NCBI GenBank assembly: GCA_003255065.1
Contig: QAOA01004502.1
Span: 1 to 64,000 of the forward strand
Direction of reading: 5' to 3'
DNA from: Cercis canadensis
Lineage: Eukaryota > Streptophyta > Magnoliopsida > Fabales > Fabaceae
DNA: 64,000 nt
Shown: one piece after another, positions 56,819 through 64,000 of the stretch
Position numbering within the stretch: the first letter of the stretch is position 1
How the letters are laid out: every line of letters begins with the position of its first letter
Program-made: the position numbers and the translations under genes
The notes under the pieces: generated by a model
Told to the model about the DNA's origin: nothing
Database searches by the model: none
The model's input: the letters and a program-made list of their open reading frames with translations, nothing else

Positions 56819-57740
56819 CACACCCTCATGTGCCTGCTTGTGACATATGTCAGAGGACTGACAATATATCTTGTTGACATGAGATGGCTCTAAATAATAT
56901 TCTAGAGGTAGAGTTGTTTGATGTGTGGTAGATTGATTTCATGAGACCATTTCCATCTTTCAACAATAATTATATTCTTTTAACTGTAGATTATGTGTCC
57001 AAGTGGGTTAAAGTTGTAGCCTTACCAACCAATGACTCTAAGGTGGTAATTAATTGTTTGAAGAAAAACATTTTCACTTGCTTTGGCACTGCAAGAGCTA
57101 TCATAAATGGTGAAGGGGAGCACTTATATAACAAGCAGCTAGATACACTCTTAGCCAAGTATGGGGTCAAGTACAAGATTGACACTGCTTATCATCCCTA
57201 GACTAGTGGCCATGTGGAGATTTCCAATAGAGAGTTAAAGTGGATATTAGAGAAAACACTGAACACTAATAGGAAGAATTAGTTCGAGAAGTTAGATGAT
57301 GCTTTTTGGGCATATAGGATAGCTTTCAAGACACCAATAGCCATGTCACCTTACCAATTGGTGTTAGGGAAAGCCTGTCACCTACCTGTGGAGTTAGAGC
57401 ACCGGGCATATTATGCAATTAAGAAGTTGAATTTTGATCTTCAAGTCGCCGGTGAAAACCATCTACTGTAGCTCAATGAGATGGATGAATTTTTGCCAAG
57501 AAGCTTATAAGAATGCCAGTTATACAAGGCACAAACTAAACAGTGGCATGATAAGCGTATCTTAAGGCGTGAGTTTATTCCTGGTCGGCAGGTCCTTTTG
57601 TTCAATTCTTATTTGAAGCTATTTCCAGGAAAGCTGACATCTAGGTAGTTAGGATCTTTCACTGTGGTCCAAGTATTTCCTCATGGAGATGTGAAAATTC
57701 AAAGTGTTGATCATAGATTTAAAGTCAATGGCTAATGGCT
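56819..57740 (+). pseudogene. pol: Athila-like pol pseudogene, part 2 (integrase)
   Basis: The integrase resumes with CDICQRTDNIS, NNILEVELFDVW, FMRPFPSFNNNYILLTVDYVSKWVKVVALPTND (DDE core, about 56941-57040), INGEGEHLYNKQLDTLLAKYGVKYK and HP.TSGHVEISNRELKWILEKT. The C-terminal region includes [31 protein letters not shown] and FNSYLKLFPGKL. Stops are mainly TAG at Gln or Trp positions (near 56929, 57199, 57280 and 57469), and one or two small frameshifts occur near 57500. It is clearly older than E2. Confidence 0.9.
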
Positions 57741-58059
57741 TAGATTGATGGTGTGAAGGACCTTCAAAAGTCCTCAATCACCCTTGTAAAGCCAAAATGA
57801 TACATTCCAGAGATAGTTAGGTTGAGGACTATAAAACATGCACTTTTTAAGAGGCAACCTAGGTTATCTTAGTTTTAGTTTAGTTGTGTTAATTTTTTTT
57901 TCCACACTTGTGTTTTAATTTCTATTTATTCTATGATTAAATTTGATGAATTTTTTGTTTTGCAATTTTTTTCAGGGCTTAAACAAATTTGGGGGAGCTA
58001 GTGTATCATAATAGAAAAAAAGAGCTGAAATAAGAACCTAGGCAGATGAAAAGAAGTAG
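57741..58059 (+). other. 3' untranslated region and polypurine tract of the Athila-like element
   Basis: Non-coding sequence after pol. AAATTTGGGGGAGC at 57985-57998 is the polypurine tract typical of Athila/Tat elements. A 3' LTR should start just after it (possibly TGTATCATAATAG), but the sequence instead passes within ~60 bp into the MORC-containing repeat, so the LTR is missing or unrecognised. Confidence 0.6.
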
Positions 58060-58945
58060 TATACCTAACACAAGTCTACGAAGTTTCTTCATATGGTCAA
58101 TTCATAAAAACTATTAATCAAGAGATAGTAGTTCAATGTAAGAAAAAAGATAAAAAAGGATACTAACAAAAGAAAAAACAAATTAAGAAATATTTGTCAT
58201 CAAATGAATTAAAATGATAGATTAATTTCTACTTCCTCAAAAGATAGGAAAAATGAATTCAGCAATATAATAAATCTAGAAAATATTATAATATAATCGA
58301 ATCAAGCAAAATTACAAAATAAAATTGCGAAAGATTTATATTTTATAAGATATTATAGAGAATTTGTTTGTTATATGTGTAGTCAAATTTAAAATTGGAA
58401 GAGAAATTCTCCAAAGAATGAGAAGATAAATTCAATAAATACAAGTAAATAATTAAAAGAAGAATTAATCAAATTATTTGTAAATAATGTTACTATCACA
58501 TATGGGCACTATAGAAATTGTTGATTATCTAGTGATAATGAAATTGAAAATATTTTTTCTAGAGTTGTCAAGTTGCAGTCAGATTTTGTGGGCAGTGTCA
58601 AGCAACAAATTGAGACCAACAAATGTCAACTAACTAATCGAGATTCTAAATAATATAGAAGCTCTAACTTTCAAAGTATAGGTCATAGTAACTCTAGTAT
58701 ATTGGAGTAGGGTTGACCTTAGTTGATGATTCAGGCTTTCTTCCATATGACCAATTTGTGCAACACCCTTTTGTAGGCAGCTTTAGAAGGTTACAAACTA
58801 GAATACTAAGCTTGGATCTGAAGTCATTGTTCAAAATGCATAAAACAATATGTAGATCCACCTTCTGTTCCTAGACTTGAATGCAGCTTCACATAAGTAG
58901 GCATTTGGTGTCATAGCAAAGCTTCTCAATAATGCAATTGGTAAG
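58060..58945. repeat. Right arm of the MORC-containing inverted repeat
   Basis: Reverse-complement counterpart of 51840-52470, with extra matching to 43790-44010 at its left end. AT-rich in its first 600 bp. Confidence 0.8.
58690..58945 (+). pseudogene. Second MORC/CRT1-type gene fragment
   Basis: On +, CRQL*KVTN begins at 58772 and continues in one frame to LNAASHK*AFGVIAKLLNNAI (about 58877-58939). The star at 58898 is TAG where MORC proteins have Trp (SHKWAFG). The fragment stops after the ELLDN-equivalent motif, shorter than the copy at 51441-52060, and is more decayed. Its orientation is opposite, so the two form an inverted pair about 6.6 kb apart. Confidence 0.82.
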
Positions 58946-59624
58946 GCCCATAATAGCAAGGATGGAAGACAACACTCTAAACCTTGTGGGAACAGCCCCT
59001 CCAATCCTATATCACAAGGCTGTCACTTATGTTAAAATTGGGACCCAAATATTAACCTAGAATTCAACCTATAAACCAAGAGTGACAAAGATTATATGAA
59101 AGCAACTATTTCTTTCTCTTGTTTTTATTTTGTAATCTCGTTCCTTTTTCTTTTAATAAAATCTAGCAATCAAGAGAGCAGCAAGCATGCCATACCACGA
59201 CAAGCCAAAACAATGCTAAAAGAGATTAAGTGAATTCAGTAGAAAACAAATAACATGAATAAACCTTAAACATCACTAAGATGTGGTTACAGTAAGTAAG
59301 AAATTGGAGGGAAACATAGTAGGTCAATACATGAGCAGATTGACAACACTAGAATGTCACGTTAAAGATTTAAGTTTTGAAATACATTTCATTGTGATCA
59401 CAATTTTTCCTCAACTTATTTTATCATCAAAAATTTATTATGCAAGTAACTTAAATATAAAAAACAAAATAAGAATATGCAATGAAAATGAAATAAAACA
59501 TAGAAAGCCTTCCTAAATTGAATAAGTGGCCCAAATGCAACAAATAATAAAATATGCATAAATAGAGCCACCAATTTAAACATGACAAAGAAAAATAATT
59601 TAGTCTCATTGGGTCAGTACACAT
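58946..59624. other. AT-rich DNA with one repeat, no gene seen
   Basis: About 59510-59582 is the reverse complement of 39238-39313 (CATTTGGGCCACTTATTCAA on the minus strand). The open frame at 59283-59516 has no recognisable content. Confidence 0.5.
59617..59624. repeat. hAT-like element target duplication, left copy
   Basis: GTACACAT here and GTACCCAT at 60863-60870; 8 bp with one mismatch, the length made by hAT transposases. Confidence 0.75.
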
Positions 59625-60862
59625 TAGAGGTGTAAGCCAAACTGAGAAAACTGGCCAAACTAACCGAACCGAATTGAAGGTAAACCGAGAAAGCCGGTCC
59701 GATTTTCGGTTTGTTTTTCTAAAAAACTGATGGAGTCAGTTTGGTTTTCTGTTTCAATGAAGAAAAATCGATAATAAACCGAACCGAACCGAACATGTTA
59801 GAACTACGCCATTTTATTAGTTTTTTGAACTTCAAAACCCAATTCCTCCTCTTCCCTCGGTCTTTGCCATTCTCCCTCTCTGAGATCCCTAGAAATCCCT
59901 AAGCCTCTCACTCTCCCTTAGCCTCTCACTTTGTCAATCTCGCATCGCTGGTCTCGGTGGCTACTAGCAGTGGCTCATCTCGCTAGTCTCCCTCTCGCTG
60001 GTCTCCCTTTGTTATTCACTCTCCCTCTCACATTTTCACTCTTCGCTACGCAGAGGCATTGCCCTTCTTGCAGCGCAAATCTTAACTGTCAAAGCCTCAT
60101 CGGTTTACCTCAAAGGACTTTTGGGTTGAAAGTTGAATTGGATTTTGGGCTGCCATAAGTTTCATGGAGGAAAAAGATTTATTTTTGTAAGAGAGGGAGC
60201 CGCCGTGGCTGGGAATGGAAATCTAAATATGGGGTCTCCTCCTTTTGGTAGTATTCCCCAGAATTTACAACAAAGGAGGTGCTACCAAGTCTGAGGGGAA
60301 ATAATGTGAGTTCTTCTCTGCCTTTTGTTTGGTTCTCATAGTTGGGTTTTGCTTATAATGCAGAAAAGACGTTTGATCACAATTTAATGATTTTTCCAGA
60401 AGTTTTTCATTATTGTAATTGGGATGGTTATGTGTTTTGATTTCAAGTACTTCTAGTACAAAATTATGAAAGTGGAATTTATTATGTTTTACTCCAAATG
60501 TTAGTGGATTGAATAAATTAGTTGGTTTTGCTATTGATTACAAGGTGATGTGCTATATGGGACATCTTCAAGTGGAAATCATCATTGTGGTGTTTTGGAA
60601 GGATGGTTTGGTGAACAGTGATGGACAAGACGTATTTTTGTTCTTTTCTTGACAACTCTTCCTGTATTTGCTGCATTGGGATTCTTTAAGCGGATAGGTC
60701 AGCAGGCAAACCGGAAAAACTGACTAAATCGGTCGAACCGAACCGATTCGGTTTGACTCGATTTCACTCAAAAAATTCTAAAAAACGTAACCGAATTTGT
60801 TTGACTCGATTTTGGCCAGTTTGGGGTGTAAACCGGACCAAACCGAACCGATTACACCCCTA
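59625..60862. mobile_element. Non-autonomous hAT-like element (1,238 bp)
   Basis: The ends are TAGAGGTGTAAGCC and, inverted, TAGGGGTGTAATCGG. Subterminal regions on both sides are dense in AACCGAACCG/CGGTTCGGTT motifs. No transposase is present. The interior (59810-60700) contains CT-rich and gene-like sequence of unknown origin; the frame at 59931-60158 is not recognised. Confidence 0.8.
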
Positions 60863-60870
60863 GTACCCAT

Positions 60871-62150
60871 GATCAACCCTGTTACCATTATGGGCATTAC
60901 TGAGTACAAGTTAGTAAATGGCAAGTGGCCCAAATTCACAAGCAAAAAAATAGAGCAAATAGAAAAAGAACAACCCAATCATAACGAAGGGGCTTCCCTT
61001 AATCAGTCCAATAAACAAAAAAGACATAAGGGATGAGGGCAGAGGAAATAGAAGGAAAAATGCAAGACCCCAAGTCAAATTGATGGTATGAAGGTAAATT
61101 CCCTCTCTCTATCTCTTTATTTTCTTGAAAATTTCTGAGTTTCCATTTTTCTTCTCTCTAAACTCTTATTTTCGCTCTCTAAAATCTTTATTCTGACTGG
61201 GGAATGGAGGTGGAGGTTACCACCATCGGTACCTACTAGTTAGCACCACCCACTCTTCTCTTTTATTTTTATATTTACTCTCTTTTATTTTTATCTTTAT
61301 ATCTAAACGTGAGTGTTGCACGCAAGATTACAAGAACACGTAGAAACTTGACATAGAAGAATTTGAAATGTGCAGTGGAGGTAGAATGTCAATACCTAAA
61401 CTTTGACCCTCTCTGATTGTGAGCCTAATGAAGATGTTCTTTGTGCTTTTCCCTCAAACTCTCTAGTTTTTCTCCAGAAAAAAAAAAAAAAAAAGCTTTT
61501 GTGAAAAACTTACAGATTGCTATTGTGTGGAGTGTGAGTATATGCGAAAGAACAGGTGAAAACTTTTAACATAGACGGATTTGAAATGGATATCAATACC
61601 TGAACTTTGCTTCTCTCTGATATGAACCCAATGGAGATATTTTTTGTGCTTTTCTCTCAAACTCTCTTGTTCTTGCTTTGGAATTCCCCCTAATTTCTCT
61701 CAAATTTTTTTCCTCTACTCTCAATCTACTTAATGGCAGATTTTGTATAGCCTTTCTTACCCCGTTTGCAAGTTGTGTAGCCTAGAAATGGTCATGGTGG
61801 AACCCAAGGGGCAGTGGCGCAGAGGCATGTACGATTGACATCAGAAAATGAAAAAGTGGAGATACACCTGCTGCAGAGAGCAATGGAGCAGTGTGAGGTC
61901 CGACAAAAATACAAATACATTGTTTCCAAGCATGTATTATTATCCTGTTTTATTTCTAAAACATTAATTATAATATTTATATTCAACCTAAACAAAAAAT
62001 TGGCTCATCCTTTAATCACAAAAATTAAAGTTTTTGTTATATCAAAAAAATTAAAATATTTAATATCAATGATTTTATTCTTGATATTTACTCACCTCTC
62101 ATTTTTTCGGCAGATAATTCTCTTGAATAAAAAATATTATTTATAAACTA
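60871..62150. other. AT-rich DNA with a diverged tandem duplication; no recognised gene
   Basis: About 61346-61480 and 61560-61676 are diverged direct copies (shared TTTGAAATG, TCAATACCT.AACTTTG, CTCTCTGAT, TTTGTGCTTTTC.CTCAAACTCTCT). A frame at 61814-62146 starts MAQRHVRLTSENEKVEIHLL but then becomes AT-rich and has no family I recognise. An A run lies at 61479-61494. Confidence 0.45.
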
Positions 62151-63353
62151 ACATTATCACATTATTTTATACAACACATAAATTAAATTAAATTCTTTTT
62201 AACACACCTTAAAAACTTATATACCATGACTTACTCATATAATGTATAAGAAATATTTTTTATTTCGATTAAAAAAAAAAGGTTTCTCACGTACCTTTCG
62301 TACTTATAGTTTTACACATATTAATCTTTGCCTTTTCGGTATTGCCTGTTGGAGTTTATGCTTTGAGAGAAACCATCGTTTGGTCTTCAATAGTGCAAAG
62401 TGTGAGATACATAAGTCTTGATTGTTTGGAAATTTCACTCTTGGGCTTCTCCTCCTAATGGTTGTGGTTGTCTTCTGTTCTAGGACTTGGTTATTAAGGT
62501 AAGTAAACATTAACCCTCAAGGTACATGAGACAAAAAAGTTCCTATTTTAACCAGAAAAAATGATCCAATTAGAAATGTAACTCATTGAGAAACAAAAAT
62601 CACCACAAATAAACGGAGAAACATAAATGGGCATGGGGGAATAGTACTTTCCAGGTACTTGTACAGATTCTCATTGAAAATATCTTCAATGGACCAAGAA
62701 AATATGATGTATGTGAATCCAAAATCACGGTTTGTCACCTTTTTCTGGCTTGAACTTTCACCTTCCATCATTTCCCCTTCCTAGGTTTCCTTGAAGTGAA
62801 GAATCTTAAAATGGATGCACATGTAAAACAAATGGTTTCATAAAAAAATTCATTTTGACCAAGACCAATAAATACCATAGACTTTTGAGGGAAAGTAAGA
62901 TAATGATTTATTAACTAGAAGGAGTATGCAATAAGGACACATTATAATGGCTTATCCAAAGATAAACTCATTTTCTATCCAAAAAGAAACCAGAGAAATG
63001 ACTTATCCAGAAGATAAACACATTGTAATGACATGAATATATTGAATTATTTCTTACTATTTTCAACAAGAATATTATGGTCATCTAATTTTTGCATATA
63101 TTAGAGAGATTAGACTAATAATTTAGAACATATATTAATAAAAAGATCAAAATCATAAAAAAATGATCTATCATAAATTCCACAAAGATATATGGGATCT
63201 TTTTCACTTAATAAAATGAATTATTTTCTCTGAAAAAAAGGTACATTTTAAGGAATATGTCAATGATTGATTATTAGGAATTAATCACCCCTAGATATTA
63301 AATTATACTTTTCATGTAAAGCAAAATAAAGAGTAGTTCTTATGTAATTTATG
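62151..63353. other. AT-rich intergenic DNA, nothing recognised
   Basis: Short frames at 62304-62510 (-) and 62583-62771 (-) show no domain or compositional sign of coding. Confidence 0.5.
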
Positions 63354-63531
63354 TCACATTTTATAATTTTTTTTTTTACATTATTTTAGTTCTACATAGT
63401 ATTATACTAGTACAGTTGATATAATTTAAATATTTTCAATATAGATCAAACATTAATTCAATAAAAATTAATTTATACTAACTGTATTAGTATGATATAA
63501 TGTAGAATCAAAACAATATAAAAAAGTGTGA
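63354..63531. mobile_element. MITE-like foldback (about 178 bp)
   Basis: TCACATTTTATAATTTTTTT... at the left and ...TATAAAAAAGTGTGA at the right form an imperfect inverted repeat of about 70 bp per arm, with pairing TACATAGTATTATACTAGTA to TAGTATGATATAATGTA. No clear TSD was found. Confidence 0.6.
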
Positions 63532-64000
63532 GATCGACGTGACAAAAGTCACATCTAAGTAGAGTAGCATATAACTAACCTACAATAAAATGAATGGCTA
63601 AAAAAATTGAAAAACATAAGAATGTTTCTTATATATTTTTGGTATTGATGTGGTAATGTTATACTATATGGAAACATCCAATTTGTGAATGACATTTGTA
63701 GTTGATAACCTCAAGTAGTAAGTAAAGTCCAACTGAGCAATGATCTAAGTGCATATTAAATTCAACAATCATTACATTACAATTATAAAGTACATTTTAC
63801 TACATAACATGCTACTATAAATAGCTTATATGCTTTGTGTTGTCCGATTGAGTAATTGTCTCATCTACAATGCTCCTGAATAAACATATGCCATGGAGAA
63901 TAATAAGAAAATAAAAACCAATTAGTATTAGATGGTTAGACTAATGGAGAAGAATAAGCACATAATAAGAAAATGAGACGCTTCTAACCTAAGAAGATAA
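63532..64000. other. AT-rich intergenic DNA, nothing recognised
   Basis: No open frame of note, repeat or RNA gene was seen in this stretch. Confidence 0.5.

Noticed and set aside
62304-62510. Minus-strand 68-codon frame as a host gene exon
   Set aside because: No motif, no splice context and no neighbouring exon could be seen.

Overview
This window is plant nuclear DNA, almost certainly from a dicot, and it lies in repeat-rich heterochromatin that could be centromeric or pericentromeric. The evidence is Ty3/gypsy retrotransposons primed by initiator tRNA-Met, a Mutator-like element (MULE) carrying a plant mobile domain (PMD) gene, a hAT element, MITE-like foldbacks, and a 23-kb satellite array. 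I see no intact host gene, tRNA, rRNA or CRISPR. Two runs of N (38372-38526 and 55556-55930) are assembly gaps.

Layout. 1-12312 is a Ty3/gypsy element (called E1) whose 5' LTR lies left of the window. It has a gag gene. Where pol should be it has a very long open frame with no recognisable protease or working polymerase, and then a 3' LTR. A second, complete element (E2, 4988-11826, TSD TTAGG) is inserted inside that 3' LTR. E2 has gag, protease, RT, RNase H and integrase but is broken by four stops and one frameshift. E1 sits at the edge of a ~36-bp minisatellite (12313-12628 and 14061-14842), which is itself split by a solo LTR (12629-14060, TSD CGCGT). A 135-bp displaced piece of that LTR joins the minisatellite to a satellite array of ~104-bp and ~114-bp monomers (14978-38080). 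The array ends at an antisense fragment of an E2-type LTR.

38527-41848 is bounded by ~570-600-bp inverted repeats and holds an LTR-like sequence. 44388-51430 is a 7-kb MULE (10-bp TSD, ~175-bp TIRs) with a decayed mudrA-type transposase on + and a decayed PMD gene on -. The MULE landed beside a fragment of a MORC/CRT1-type GHKL ATPase gene. A second MORC fragment lies in the opposite orientation at about 58.7-58.9 kb. Between the two fragments are an antisense LTR-like block and an Athila-like pol pseudogene that is interrupted by another LTR. A 1.2-kb hAT-like element (59625-60862, 8-bp TSD) and a small foldback (63354-63531) follow in AT-rich DNA.

How the parts relate. E1 and E2 share gag, a gag leader, the polypurine tract and a polyprotein tail that reads through that tract into the LTR, as described for CRM-type chromoviruses. 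E1 therefore looks like a non-autonomous partner of an E2-like element. Its open frame still lines up with E2 reverse transcriptase at fixed spacing, but the YFDD active site has become YFDG. This and the paired MORC fragments are the two observations most worth following. All similarity statements come from reading the sequence and from family knowledge; no database search was run.
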